From contig NZ_FMHT01000003.1 in the NCBI RefSeq assembly GCF_900091585.1, positions 2,403,501 through 2,467,500 on the forward strand: 64,000 nt of DNA, written 5' to 3'. Below the pieces are notes generated by a model. It was not told the origin of the DNA. It saw only the letters and a list, made by a program, of their open reading frames with translations, and did no database searches. Source of the DNA: Micromonospora nigra (lineage in GTDB: Bacteria > Actinomycetota > Actinomycetes > Mycobacteriales > Micromonosporaceae). The translations under genes were made by a program, and so were the position numbers. This document shows positions 40,303-50,730 of the stretch, in pieces (position 1 is the first letter of the stretch; every line of letters starts with the position of its first letter).

Positions 40303-41649
40303 TCAATCTCCGTGACGCGGGGCGAGCACCGGCCACAACGCGAGGGTGGCGAGCAGCGAGGCCACCCCGGCCAGCGCCATCACGGTTCCCGGCGCGAGCA
40401 CCTCCGCGACCGCACCCGCCCCGGCCGCCGCGAGCCCCTGCACCGCCATCAGGCCGGTGCTGACCAGCCCGAACGCCTGCCCCCGCCGGTCGGCCGGCAC
40501 GGCGTCGAGGAACCGCCGGGCCAGGCCGAGCTGATAGGCGAAACCGGCGGTGGCCACCGCGAACAGCACCGCCCCGGCGGCGAGGCCCGGCCGGGCCACG
40601 AACGCCAACATGGGTACGCCGAGCAGCACGGCCAGCCACGGCGTCCACCGCTCCCGGCGGGCGGGTGCGACGAACCGGCCGACCACCAGGTCCCCCACGA
40701 GCATCCCGGCGGCCCCGGCCATCAGCAGCACCCCGGCGCTGGCTCCCGGACCGAGTCCGGCGGCGTACGGCACGGCCACCGCCTCGGCGCCCACCAGCAG
40801 CGAGCCGGGCAGCCACTGGGCGAGCAGCAGCCCCCGGATCCGGCGGTCGGCGAGCAACTGCCGGTTGACCCGCAGCGTCTCCCGCACCGCCCCGGCCCGC
40901 ACCGGCCCGGCCGGGGCCGCCCCCGCCGGCCCGCTCGCGCCTGCCGGCGCCGGCCCGGCCGGACCCGCGGTCACCGACGTTGCCGGACCCGCGGCCACCG
41001 GCACCGCCGGATCCGGAGCCGGTGGCGTGGGCCGGGCCCGCGCCGGCCGGTCGCCCAGGCCGGCACCCACCAGTAGCGCCGACAATCCACAGGTGGCGGC
41101 GGTCAGCCAGAGCGCGCCGTACGGGCCGACGAGACCGAGCAGCAGGCCGCCGACCGCGAACCCGGCGACCTGGGTGCCGCCGGCGGCGACGGTGAACAGC
41201 GATCTGCCCAGCACGTACGCGTCGCCGTGCAGCACCTCCGGCAGGAGTGCGCTGCGGGCGGCACCGCTGACCGGGGCGAACAGGCCGACGACGGCGACCA
41301 GGCCGAGCATGGCGGGCGGGGCGAGCACCCCGCTGGCGAGCACCGCCACCATGGCGAGCCGGAGCAGGTCGTAGGAGACGATCAGGGTACGCGGCGGCCA
41401 GCGGTCGGCCAGGGCGAGCAGGAACACCCCGCCGAGGGCGTGCGGCAGGAACCCGGTCACGTACGCCAGTGCGGCCAGCAGCCCGGAGCCGGTGCGCTCG
41501 TAGACCAGCACGGACAGGGCGAGCATCTTGACCGTCTCGCCGATGAGGAAGGTCCCGAATCCGGCGAACAGCACCCGGAACTCGGCGACGCCGAACACGT
41601 CCCGATAGGTGGCGGCCCGCTGCTCGACGGCGCTGCTGGTGGTGGTCAC
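40303..41649 (-). CDS. MFS transporter
   Basis: 448 residues with about 12 TM segments. The N-terminal half carries FRVLFAGFGTFLIGETVKMLALSVLVYERTGSG and the loop motif ALADRWPPRTLIV, as in the enterobactin-exporter/drug-efflux branch. A long Ala/Pro/Gly low-complexity cytoplasmic loop (about residues 205-260, repeated PAGPAP and GPAG) separates the halves. The GTG start is chosen for position after AGG. Divergent from the DUF5937/ArsR regulator with a palindrome between them, so it is very likely the regulated efflux pump. Confidence 0.85.
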   Translation of the reverse strand: MTTTSSAVEQRAATYRDVFGVAEFRVLFAGFGTFLIGETVKMLALSVLVYERTGSGLLAALAYVTGFLPHALGGVFLLALADRWPPRTLIVSYDLLRLAMVAVLASGVLAPPAMLGLVAVVGLFAPVSGAARSALLPEVLHGDAYVLGRSLFTVAAGGTQVAGFAVGGLLLGLVGPYGALWLTAATCGLSALLVGAGLGDRPARARPTPPAPDPAVPVAAGPATSVTAGPAGPAPAGASGPAGAAPAGPVRAGAVRETLRVNRQLLADRRIRGLLLAQWLPGSLLVGAEAVAVPYAAGLGPGASAGVLLMAGAAGMLVGDLVVGRFVAPARRERWTPWLAVLLGVPMLAFVARPGLAAGAVLFAVATAGFAYQLGLARRFLDAVPADRRGQAFGLVSTGLMAVQGLAAAGAGAVAEVLAPGTVMALAGVASLLATLALWPVLAPRHGD

Positions 41650-41682
41650 CCGGTCAGCCTGCCCACCCGGCTCCGGCCGCAC

Positions 41683-41688
41683 TATCCT
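41683..41688 (+). promoter_or_regulatory. Candidate -10 (TATCCT) for the DUF5937/ArsR gene
   Basis: TATCCT abuts the left arm of the palindrome at 41688-41705. A repressor bound there would occlude it. Confidence 0.45.
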
Positions 41689-41705
41689 TTCGCCAAGTGG
41701 CGAAA
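41688..41705. promoter_or_regulatory. Palindromic operator candidate between MFS and ArsR genes
   Basis: TTTCGCCA-AG-TGGCGAAA, a perfect 8-bp inverted repeat with a 2-bp centre. It lies in the 97-bp divergent region and overlaps the TATCCT promoter element, as expected for autoregulation by the adjacent ArsR-type protein. Confidence 0.65.
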
Positions 41706-41746
41706 CGAGGGATGCCCGTCGCTCCGCGACGAACCGGGGAGGCGAC

Positions 41747-42737
41747 GTGCGGATCGAGGTCACCCCGGCCGACATCGCGGCCAGCAGGTTCGCGGTCTCC
41801 CCGCTGATCGAGACGATGGCGGCGCTGCGGCTGTGCTCCGGCAACCACCACCAGGCGCCGGCCCTGGTCCCCTGGGTGGCCCGGGTCCGTCCGGAGTTCG
41901 ACCGGCTGCGCCGGGAACTGCCCGCGCTGGGCGCCCTGCTGGCGTTGCAACGCCGGCGTGCCTACAACGCGGACTTCGTCCAGCCTCCGCCGGCCGGGCT
42001 CGACCAGGACTTCGCCGCCGAACTGGCGGTGGTGCGGGCCACCCCGCTGGCCCGGGCCCGCGCCGAACTCGCCCGCAACCTGGCCGGTCACCGGACTCCG
42101 CCCGGGTACGCCCGCCGGGTCTACGACTCACCGGACGTGGTCGACCGGCTGGCCGACGCGATCGAGGCGGCCTGGACGACCCTGGTGGAACCGGACTGGC
42201 CCCGGCTGCGGGCGATCCTGGAACGGGACCTGGTGCAGCGGGCCGGCCGGCTGCTCGCGTACGGCTGGGGGGCGGTCGTCGGCGACCTGGACCCCCGGCT
42301 GCGCTGGGTGCCCGGTGGCGCGTCCGGCGCGATCGAGGTGGCCGACCGCGACCCCCAGGACCACGCGCTGGGCGGCCGGGGCCTGCTGCTCGTCCCCACC
42401 GTCTTCGGCTCGATGATGAACTACGTGGAGCCGCCCTGGCCCGTCGCGATCGTCTACCGGGCCTCCGGCGTGGCCGAACTGCTCGGGCCGCCCGACCCGG
42501 ACCGCCCCGAAGACGCCCTCGACCGGCTGGTCGGCCGGTCCCGGGCCGCCGTCCTGCGGGCGCTGACCGTGCCGGCCACCACCAGTCAGCTCGTGGTCAC
42601 GCTCGGGATGAGCCTCGGCGGCGTCGGCGACCACCTCGCGGTGCTACGCGACGCGGGCCTGGTCACCCGGCTGCGCGCCGGCCGGGCGGTCCGTTACCGC
42701 CGCACCGCCCTCGGCGACGCGCTGGCCGGGCAGCCGG

Positions 42738-42757
<20 letters not shown>
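41747..42757 (+). CDS. DUF5937/ArsR-family helix-turn-helix regulator
   Basis: 336 residues. The large N-terminal DUF5937-type domain (residues 1-250, beginning MRIEVTPADIAASRFAVSPLIET) is typical of a Micromonospora/Streptomyces subfamily. A C-terminal ArsR winged helix (RAAVLRALTVPATTSQLVVTLGMSLGGVGDHLAVLRDAGLVTRLRAGRAVRYRR) follows. Autoregulator and repressor of the divergent MFS gene is the likeliest role. GTG start with GGGAGG 4 nt upstream. Its 3' end overlaps the convergent Lrp gene by 20 bp. Confidence 0.88.
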
Positions 42758-44584
<1,827 letters not shown>

Positions 44585-44840
44585 GACTGTCGAGCGTGAT
44601 CCCACCTCCGCACCCGACGTCGCCGGCCGGCGGGCCACCGCCCGCGGCCGGCGACGTCGCGCCGCCGTCCGTACCCCCGCAGTTCGCCGACCGGGCGTTC
44701 GGGCCCGGTTTCCGCCACCCCGACGGCTCCCCGCGGCAGGGCCGCCACAAGGTCTCCGGGCGGCAGGGTCACCCCGACGGCTCCCGGCGGCAGGGCCGCC
44801 ACGGCAGGTTCGCCGGTCGAGGCGTCGTTAAGGTGGCACG
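44585..44840. repeat. Intergenic region with two 33-bp direct repeats
   Basis: Copies at 44716-44748 and 44770-44802 (32 of 33 bases identical, start-to-start 54 bp). Each carries a GGCGGCAGGGCCGCC-type potential stem. No gene is supportable here. It may act as 3' structure for hpd or as a local duplication. Confidence 0.6.
44829..44834 (+). promoter_or_regulatory. Candidate -10 (TAAGGT) for the RDD gene
   Basis: TAAGGT ends 6 nt before the GTG at 44841. It also overlaps an AAGGTG that could serve as a ribosome site, so the two readings compete. Confidence 0.3.
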
Positions 44841-45761
44841 GTGAGTGTCGCTCCCGGCTGGTACGTCGACCCGGCCGATCCGCAGACCCGCCGTTACTGG
44901 GACGGGGAGGGTTGGATCGGCGCGCCGATTCCCGTGGACGCCACCCCGCCCCACGGCCCGCCGCCCCCGGAACCCGAACCCGAGCCCGAGCCGCCGACCG
45001 CACCTCCGGTCGTCGTCGCCCCGGCCGGCACGTCGCCCGCCGGTGGACCGGCCCCGTCGCCCACTGCGGGGCAGCCGGGCCCTGCGGGGCAGCCGGGCAC
45101 CGCACCCGGGTACGACCCGCGGCACGGCCCCCCGCCCGGCTGGCCCTACCCGACCTGGCCGGGCCGGCCACCCGAGCCGCGCCCGCACGGGCTGCCGTTG
45201 GCCGGCTACTACGAGCGGTTCGTGGCCCGGCTCATCGACTTCGGCATCGTCTTCCTGCTCAACGCCCTGGTCAACGGCTGGTTCGTCTGGCGGTTCCTCC
45301 AGGAGCTCTCCCCGTCGCTGAAGGAGGCCTGGCGCCGGATCGAGAACCAGGAGCAGACCACCGAGCCGCTCCCACCGGCCGGTGAGCAGGCCAGCGCCCT
45401 GGTGGTGACCATCCTGCTGATCGCCACCGCGCTGTGGCTCGCGTACGAGGTGCCGGCGATGGCCGCCAACGGGCAGACCTTCGGCAAGCGGGTGATGCGG
45501 ATCAGGGCGGTGCCGGTGGACGCCGACGCCCCGCTCGGCTTCGGCCGGGCCCTGCGCCGTTGGAACACCCTCGGCCTGCCGACCCTGCTCTGGTACTGCT
45601 GCGGCCTCGGCCTGCTGCTCCAGCTCGTCGACGCGGTGTCCCCCCTGTTCGACCAGCCGTTGCGGCAGGCGCTGCACGACAAGCGGGCCCAGACCGTGGT
45701 GGTCCGGGCCCCCCACCCCGCCCCGAACGACCGTGCCGAACCCCCGGGAGACACCCCATGA
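44841..45761 (+). CDS. RDD-family membrane protein with DUF2510 and Pro-rich linker
   Basis: 306 residues. It begins with a DUF2510 motif (PGWYVDPADPQTRRYWDGEGW). A Pro/Glu-rich linker of about 90 residues follows, then an RDD domain with three TM segments (RLIDFGIVFLLNALV, VVTILLIATALWLAYEV, LLWYCCGLGLLLQLV) and the GQTFGKRVMRIR loop. Function unknown; a small membrane protein common in actinobacteria. Its stop overlaps the pat start as ATGA, so the two are translationally coupled. The coupling to an aromatic aminotransferase may be coincidental. Confidence 0.82.
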   Translation: MSVAPGWYVDPADPQTRRYWDGEGWIGAPIPVDATPPHGPPPPEPEPEPEPPTAPPVVVAPAGTSPAGGPAPSPTAGQPGPAGQPGTAPGYDPRHGPPPGWPYPTWPGRPPEPRPHGLPLAGYYERFVARLIDFGIVFLLNALVNGWFVWRFLQELSPSLKEAWRRIENQEQTTEPLPPAGEQASALVVTILLIATALWLAYEVPAMAANGQTFGKRVMRIRAVPVDADAPLGFGRALRRWNTLGLPTLLWYCCGLGLLLQLVDAVSPLFDQPLRQALHDKRAQTVVVRAPHPAPNDRAEPPGDTP

Positions 45762-46861
45762 CCGACACCGGACGTCCCCAGCCGGCGCTGCGGCTGACCC
45801 GCGCCGACCTGGAGGCGCTGCCCAACTACGTGCCCGGCCGCAGCCCGGCCGACCTGGCTCGGGAGCTGGGCCTGCCCGAGGCGATCAAGCTGGCCAGCAA
45901 CGAGGTCCCGTACGGGCCGCTGCCCGGTGTGGTGGAGGCGGTCGCCGAGGCGGTCGCCGGGGCGCACCGCTACCCGGACATGGGCGTGGTGGCGCTGCGG
46001 GCCGCGCTGGCGCAGCGGTACGGCGTGGACGCCGACCGGATCGCCACGGGCTGCGGGTCGGTGGCGCTGGCCGAGCACCTGGTCCGGGCGACCTGCCTGC
46101 CGGGTGACGAGCTGCTCTACTCGTGGCGCTCGTTCGAGGCGTACCCGATCGTCGCGGCGACCAGCGGCGCGACCAGCGTGCGGGTGCCGAACGACGCCGG
46201 GCACGGGCACGACCTGGCCGCGATGGCGGCGGCGGTGACGGACCGCACGCGGATGATCCTGGTCTGCAACCCCAACAATCCGACCGGTACGGCGGTACGC
46301 CGGGCCGAGCTGGACCACTTCCTCGACACCGTGCCGGACGACGTGCTGGTGGTGATCGACGAGGCGTACCGGGAGTTCGTGACGGACCCGGAGGTGCCGG
46401 ACGGCTTGACCTACGCCGACCGGCCGAACGTGGCCGTGCTGCGCACCCTGTCGAAGGCGTGGGGGCTGGCCGGCCTGCGGATCGGCTGGCTGGTGGCGCA
46501 GCCGGCGGTGGCGGCGGCGGTCCGCAAGGTCGTCACGCCCTTCTCGACGAGCATGGCTGCGCAGGCGGGGGCGCTCGCGGCGTTGGCCCAGGCCGACGAG
46601 GTGGAGCGCCGGTGCGCCCTGGTCGTCGCCGAGCGGAGCCGGGTCACCGAGGCGCTGCGCAAGTTGCTGCCGGACGTGCCGGACAGCCAGGCCAACTTCG
46701 TCTGGCTGCCGCTGGGCGACATGGCGGTGGACTTCGGCCGGGCGTGCGAGTCGCGGGGGGTGATCGTGCGGCCGTTCCCCGGCGACGGGGTGCGGGTCAC
46801 CATCGGCACCCCCGCCGAGAACGACGTCTTCCTCGCCGCCGCCGAGGCGGCGCTGGCCTGA
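45758..46861 (+). CDS. pat: Aromatic amino acid aminotransferase (Pat/HisC-like)
   Basis: 367 residues of aminotransferase fold type I. PLP-binding Lys in LRTLSKAWGLAGLRIGW, CNPNNPTGTAV, VIDEAYREF and the phosphate-binding Arg in FPGDGVRVTIGTP. YSWRSFEAYPI and the short N-terminus PNYVPGRSP match the Pat (phenylalanine aminotransferase) branch better than histidinol-phosphate aminotransferase. Placed next to hpd, it probably supplies 4-hydroxyphenylpyruvate from tyrosine. Start overlaps the RDD stop; GGGAG is 8 nt upstream. Confidence 0.8.
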   Translation: MTDTGRPQPALRLTRADLEALPNYVPGRSPADLARELGLPEAIKLASNEVPYGPLPGVVEAVAEAVAGAHRYPDMGVVALRAALAQRYGVDADRIATGCGSVALAEHLVRATCLPGDELLYSWRSFEAYPIVAATSGATSVRVPNDAGHGHDLAAMAAAVTDRTRMILVCNPNNPTGTAVRRAELDHFLDTVPDDVLVVIDEAYREFVTDPEVPDGLTYADRPNVAVLRTLSKAWGLAGLRIGWLVAQPAVAAAVRKVVTPFSTSMAAQAGALAALAQADEVERRCALVVAERSRVTEALRKLLPDVPDSQANFVWLPLGDMAVDFGRACESRGVIVRPFPGDGVRVTIGTPAENDVFLAAAEAALA

Positions 46862-46925
46862 TTTCGGGCCGGCGCGAGCCGTAGAACGACGCCTGAGATC
46901 GTGCCGGCCCGGGCCACGACGGTGG

Positions 46926-46964
46926 TCCGGGCCGGTCCGCCATCCCCCAACGGACCGGCCCGGA
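46926..46964 (-). terminator. Bidirectional terminator between pat and the small-peptide gene
   Basis: Perfect 14-bp inverted repeat (46926-46939 and 46951-46964) with an 11-nt loop, 4 nt beyond the small-peptide stop codon and about 65 bp past the pat stop. Confidence 0.8.
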
Positions 46965-46968
46965 CGGC

Positions 46969-47100
46969 TCAGGCCGCCACGACGGGCCCGACATCTTCGG
47001 TCAGCGGCACCAGCGCCGTCCGGGCGCTCGGGGCCGCATCGGCAGGCGAGGCCGTCAGCAGGATCAGGAAGGCCCCCAGAAGGGCAGCAAGCAGACGCAC
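46969..47100 (-). CDS. Small secreted peptide (43 residues), leaderless
   Basis: A 43-residue reading frame: VRLLAALLGAFLILL, then TASPADAAP (a classical signal-peptidase site) and a mature C-terminal peptide of about 20 residues (SARTALVPLTEDVGPVVAA). A well-formed promoter precedes it: TCGACA at 47132-47137, 18 bp, TATAGT at 47108-47113, then only 7 nt to the GTG. A perfect hairpin follows the stop. The independent promoter and terminator argue for a real gene. Product unknown, perhaps a signalling or wall-associated peptide. Confidence 0.6.
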   Translation of the reverse strand: MRLLAALLGAFLILLTASPADAAPSARTALVPLTEDVGPVVAA

Positions 47101-47107
47101 GCCTGAG

Positions 47108-47137
47108 ACTATAAGTAACTTATGTCCGTTTTGTCGA
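47108..47137 (-). promoter_or_regulatory. Promoter of the small-peptide gene (TCGACA-18-TATAGT)
   Basis: The -35 (47132-47137) and -10 (47108-47113) are 18 bp apart in an AT-rich patch within very GC-rich DNA. The +1 would fall at or near the GTG. Confidence 0.7.
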
Positions 47138-47162
47138 GTCGATCGGCTCTCGGCGTGGCGCG

Positions 47163-48410
47163 TCACGTGGCGGCGAGAATCACCGGCTCCGAGGTGAGGT
47201 AGTAGCGGTGGTCGTCCCCCTGCGGGTCGACCGGCCGGCGCAGCCGCTCCACGGCCACGTATCCAGCTTCCGCGTACGCCGCCCCCGGCGACCAGCCCGT
47301 GCCGTCCCGGCCCACGTCGAGCGGGAACCTCGACCGCACCGTGCCCGACCCCGGGTCGAGCGTCACCAGGTCGTTGGTCTCGGTCAGCACGTGCACCCGC
47401 CCCGGCTGCCCGGCCAGCACCCGACCCGGCCCCAGCACGACCCGCCACCGCTGTGCGCCGTCGCGCGCCGCCCGCCCCGTCAGGACGCCGTCCACCAGCA
47501 CGACCGCCGTCCCGTCGACCAGGTCGGCGTCCGCCCGGTCGAGGGCCGGCACGGCGACCGGCCCGCCGGGCCCGAGCAGCCAGCCCCGCCCCGGCTCGTC
47601 GCCGGGGCCGGAGGTGCGCAGCGCGGTGCAGCCCGACCGGGCCACGCCGCAGCCCACCGGGGTCACCACCAACTCCTCCCCGGCCCCCGGCGGACGCCAA
47701 CGGACCCCCACCCGGCCGGTCCGCGCGTCCCGGAACTCGACCTCCGCCGGCCCGTCGCAGGCGTCGACGGTGACCAGTTCCCCCGAGTCGGTGGTGGCCA
47801 GCGGCTTCCGGCAGGCGGAATCCTGCGCGGCCGACCACAACCGCTCGCCGTCGGTCAGGTCGAGGGCGGCCACCTCGTCCTCGCCCGTCGCCACCACCAC
47901 GCGCCGGCCGTCGACCCCCGTCAGGTGCAGGCCGTGCGGCGTCCAGACCGTGGCGGCTCCGGTGCGCCGGGGCTCCGGTCCGGTGCCCGGCACCGGCCCG
48001 TCGGCCCGCCAGGCCACCCGACCCGTACGCGCGTCCAGCGCCACCAGCCGCCCGTCCGACCACCGGCTCACCACCGTGGTCCCGTCGGCCACCACCCCGA
48101 CCAGTTCCGCCGGCCAACGCCGGTACGACCAGAACGGGGTGGTGCGGTGCCGGCCGTCCGCCGGCCGGTCCGCGTAGACCTGGCGCTGCGCCGCGTACAC
48201 CCGCAGCCGGCCGTCCACGATCAGCGGGGCGACCGGGAGGCGGCCGACCACGCCGACGGCGGGGGTGACCGGCGGTGGGTAGTCGTCGGCGGCGGGGGTT
48301 ACCACCTCGGCCGGGGCCAGCACCCGGTAGGCGGTGACCGCGACCGCCACGGCGACGACCAGCGTCGCCACCACCACCACGATCCGTCGCCGGCTGCCCG
48401 CCAACCCCAT
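47163..48410 (-). CDS. Membrane-anchored PQQ-type beta-propeller protein
   Basis: 415 residues. Basic N-terminus and one TM segment (RRIVVVVATLVVAVAVAVTAY), then an extracytoplasmic propeller of PQQ-like blades (VALDARTGRVAWRADG, VAALDLTDGERLWSAA, VTLDPGSGTVRSRF). Cys pairs (DSACRKP and VDACDG; VGCGVARSGC) are placed as in secreted proteins. Same architecture as the 481-residue protein at 38799-40244, with low visible sequence identity. Role unknown. GAGGTG lies just upstream of the ATG. Confidence 0.7.
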   Translation of the reverse strand: MGLAGSRRRIVVVVATLVVAVAVAVTAYRVLAPAEVVTPAADDYPPPVTPAVGVVGRLPVAPLIVDGRLRVYAAQRQVYADRPADGRHRTTPFWSYRRWPAELVGVVADGTTVVSRWSDGRLVALDARTGRVAWRADGPVPGTGPEPRRTGAATVWTPHGLHLTGVDGRRVVVATGEDEVAALDLTDGERLWSAAQDSACRKPLATTDSGELVTVDACDGPAEVEFRDARTGRVGVRWRPPGAGEELVVTPVGCGVARSGCTALRTSGPGDEPGRGWLLGPGGPVAVPALDRADADLVDGTAVVLVDGVLTGRAARDGAQRWRVVLGPGRVLAGQPGRVHVLTETNDLVTLDPGSGTVRSRFPLDVGRDGTGWSPGAAYAEAGYVAVERLRRPVDPQGDDHRYYLTSEPVILAAT

Positions 48411-48556
48411 GCCGCACCTCCGCCCGGCACCCTACCCAGCGACGCTGTGCGGACCCGTGGCACGCCTCCCGGTCGTCGGATCGGCCCTCGACCGGCACAG
48501 GCGGCGGCATCGCCCCGCACCTCGCGGATCGACCGCCGCCCCGCCCGACCCGCGGG

Positions 48557-49036
48557 TCAGGCCGCCTCGCGCGTGGGTGCGCCGAGCACGGCGGCCAGAT
48601 CGGCGAGATCCCGCCGCAACGCGCCCTCCACCGCCCGGGCGGCCAGCCCACCGAGCAGCAGGGCGACGGCCCGCCCGAACGGCGCCGTGGGCACCGCCTC
48701 CTGGGTCAGCCGGACAGCGGTACGGCGGCCCTCCCGCCGCCGTACCTCGCGCAGCGTCCAGTCGATCCGGTAATCCGCCCCCACGCCCGGAGAGGCGAGC
48801 ACGAGTCGCCGGGACGGCTCGGCCACCAGCACCACGAACTCCTCGACCAACGCGGTTCCGTCGGGGCGCGACCGGGTCTCCCGCCAGGCCGTGCCGGGCG
48901 CGAACGGGCCGGGGGTCAGCACCTCGACGGCGGAGGTGCCGGTGAACCGGCCGGGGCGGGCCGGCAGGTCGGCGAGCAGCCGCCACACGTCGGCCGCCCG
49001 CGCTGCCAGCAGGCCGTTGACCGTCACCGTCGACAT
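48557..49036 (-). CDS. SRPBCC-family (START/polyketide cyclase-like) protein
   Basis: 159 residues. N-terminal MSTVTVNGLLAARAADVWRLLADLPARPGRF and a central GTAWRETRSRPDGTALVEEFVVLVAEPSRRLVL are typical SRPBCC helix-grip signatures. The C-terminal helix (ALLLGGLAARAVEGALRRDLADLAAVL) closes the ligand pocket. Binds a hydrophobic ligand; no substrate can be named. ATG with GGGAGGTGG upstream. The gap from the propeller gene (48411-48556) holds nothing recognisable. Confidence 0.85.
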   Translation of the reverse strand: MSTVTVNGLLAARAADVWRLLADLPARPGRFTGTSAVEVLTPGPFAPGTAWRETRSRPDGTALVEEFVVLVAEPSRRLVLASPGVGADYRIDWTLREVRRREGRRTAVRLTQEAVPTAPFGRAVALLLGGLAARAVEGALRRDLADLAAVLGAPTREAA

Positions 49037-49141
49037 GCCACCTCCCGTGGCGTCGACGGTACGCCCGGTGAGCACCGCGCGGGACCCCGGAACGGGAAAT
49101 TCCACCGGGCCCCGCCTGACGTCACCGGACACCGGCCGCGC

Positions 49142-49351
49142 TCAGCGGTCGAACCGCCCCGCCCGGATCGCATCGACGAACGCGGTCCAGCCGGGCGGGC
49201 TGACGGCCAGTACCGGGCCGGCCTGGTCCTTGGAGTCGCGTACGCCCACCACCCCGACGGACGCGGCGAGGTTGTCCGCCACCTCCACGCACAGACCCTG
49301 GTCGTTGGAGCGGCTGCTGGTACGCCACACGGCACCCACGAGATCGCTCAT
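49142..49351 (-). CDS. DUF397 protein, orphan
   Basis: 69 residues with the family pattern VGAVWRTSSRSNDQGLCVEVAD, VGVRDSKDQAGPVLAVSPPGWTAFVDAIRAGRF. DUF397 proteins normally sit next to a Scr1-type XRE regulator and modulate it. No such partner lies within several kilobases here. GAGGGAG lies upstream of the ATG. It could act on a regulator elsewhere. Confidence 0.88.
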   Translation of the reverse strand: MSDLVGAVWRTSSRSNDQGLCVEVADNLAASVGVVGVRDSKDQAGPVLAVSPPGWTAFVDAIRAGRFDR

Positions 49352-49533
49352 CGTTCGTCATCTCCCTCAGCTCGACGGGACGCCGGGCACCGGCCGGCCC
49401 GACCGGACGGACACCGGCCGACCCGGCGCGGCGTGGCGTCGGAATCCGGAGCGATCAACGAACGGAGTGACGGTTCCCGATCGCACAGCCGGTGCGACCG
49501 GGAAGCCGGGGCGGGAAACGGCCGGTTCGGGGA

Positions 49534-50730
49534 TCAGCGGGCGGGCAGGATCGTCCCCGTCACCTCACCCAGGGCGACGGTGGTGCCGTCCGGGCCGGGT
49601 GCCGTGGCGGTGATCGTCACCGTGTCGCCGTCGGCGAGGAAGGTCCGTTCCGCGCCGCCGACCCGCACCGGCTCGGCGCCGCCCCAGGTGAGTTCGAGGA
49701 ACGAGCCCACCTGGTCGCGTTCCGGGCCACTGACGGTGCCGGAGGCGTAGAGGTCACCGGTGCGCAGGGACGCGCCGTTGGCGGTGAGGTGCGCGAGCTG
49801 CTGTGCCGGCGTCCAGTACATGCCCGCGAACGGCGGCTCGCTGACCAGCTCACCGTTCCAGGTCACGGCCAGCCGCAGATCCAGGCCCAGGTGCGGGGTG
49901 TCGCGCAGGTAGTCGGCGACCGGCGGGTCCTGCGCGGGGGCCGGCACGAACGCGTGCGCCAACGCGTCCAGCGGGGTGACCCAGGCCGAGACGGAGGTGG
50001 CGAACGACTTGCCCAGGAACGGGCCGAGCGGCTGGTACTCCCAGGCCTGGATGTCGCGGGCCGACCAGTCGTTGACCAGCACCACGCCGAAGACGTGGTC
50101 GGCGAGGTCGGCGGCGGCCACCCGGCTGCCCAGCGGGCTCGGTACGCCGACGACGAAGCCCACCTCCGCCTCGATGTCGAGGCGTACGGAGGGGCCGTGG
50201 ACCGGGCCGTCCGGGGTGGCGCGCTGCCCCTGCGGGCGTACCACCGGCGTGCCGGAGACCACCACCGTGCCGGCCCGGCCGTGGTAGCCGATCGGCAGGT
50301 GCCTCCAGTTCGGCAGCAGCGGCGGCTGGCCGGGCCGGAAGATCTGCCCGACGTTCGTCGCGTGGTGCTCGGAGGAGTAGAAGTCGACGTAGTCGGCCAC
50401 CTCGAACGGCAGCGCCATCCGCACCTCGTCCAGCGGCACCAGCAACGGCTCCACGTCGGCCCGGTGGGTCGGGTCGGTGAGCAGTTCGGTGACGCGCTGC
50501 CGGACGGCCAGCCACTGCGGGCGGCCCAGGGACATGAACTGGTTCAGCGTGGGCCGGCCCAGCGTCCCGGCGGCGAGCACCAGGCCCGCCGCCTCCGCGC
50601 CGGCCAGGTCCAGCACGAGATCCCCCACGCGTACGCCCACCCGCGGTTCTGCGCCGTCGCGCCGGAACACCCCGTACGGCAGGTGGTGCACCCCGTACGG
50701 CGACCCCTGCGCACCCGTCACCCAGGTCAT
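49534..50730 (-). CDS. fahA: Fumarylacetoacetase
   Basis: 398 residues. FAH domain with N-terminal SH3-like part (MTWVTGAQGSPYGVHHLPYGVF), the catalytic core VADYVDFYSSEHHATNVG, metal-binding EAEVGFVVG and VFGVVLVNDWSARDIQAWEYQPLGPFLGKSFATSVS. Hydrolyses fumarylacetoacetate to fumarate and acetoacetate, the last step of homogentisate catabolism. Its ATG overlaps the stop of the upstream frameshifted gene (ATGA), so translation is coupled. Confidence 0.95.
   Translation of the reverse strand: MTWVTGAQGSPYGVHHLPYGVFRRDGAEPRVGVRVGDLVLDLAGAEAAGLVLAAGTLGRPTLNQFMSLGRPQWLAVRQRVTELLTDPTHRADVEPLLVPLDEVRMALPFEVADYVDFYSSEHHATNVGQIFRPGQPPLLPNWRHLPIGYHGRAGTVVVSGTPVVRPQGQRATPDGPVHGPSVRLDIEAEVGFVVGVPSPLGSRVAAADLADHVFGVVLVNDWSARDIQAWEYQPLGPFLGKSFATSVSAWVTPLDALAHAFVPAPAQDPPVADYLRDTPHLGLDLRLAVTWNGELVSEPPFAGMYWTPAQQLAHLTANGASLRTGDLYASGTVSGPERDQVGSFLELTWGGAEPVRVGGAERTFLADGDTVTITATAPGPDGTTVALGEVTGTILPAR

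Noticed and set aside
44716..44802. CRISPR-like repeats
   Set aside because: Only two copies with a 21-bp gap and no cas genes in the window.
45758..46861. Annotation as histidinol-phosphate aminotransferase (HisC)
   Set aside because: YSWRSFEAYPI, the short N-terminus and the hpd context fit the Pat branch better; HisC activity cannot be excluded.
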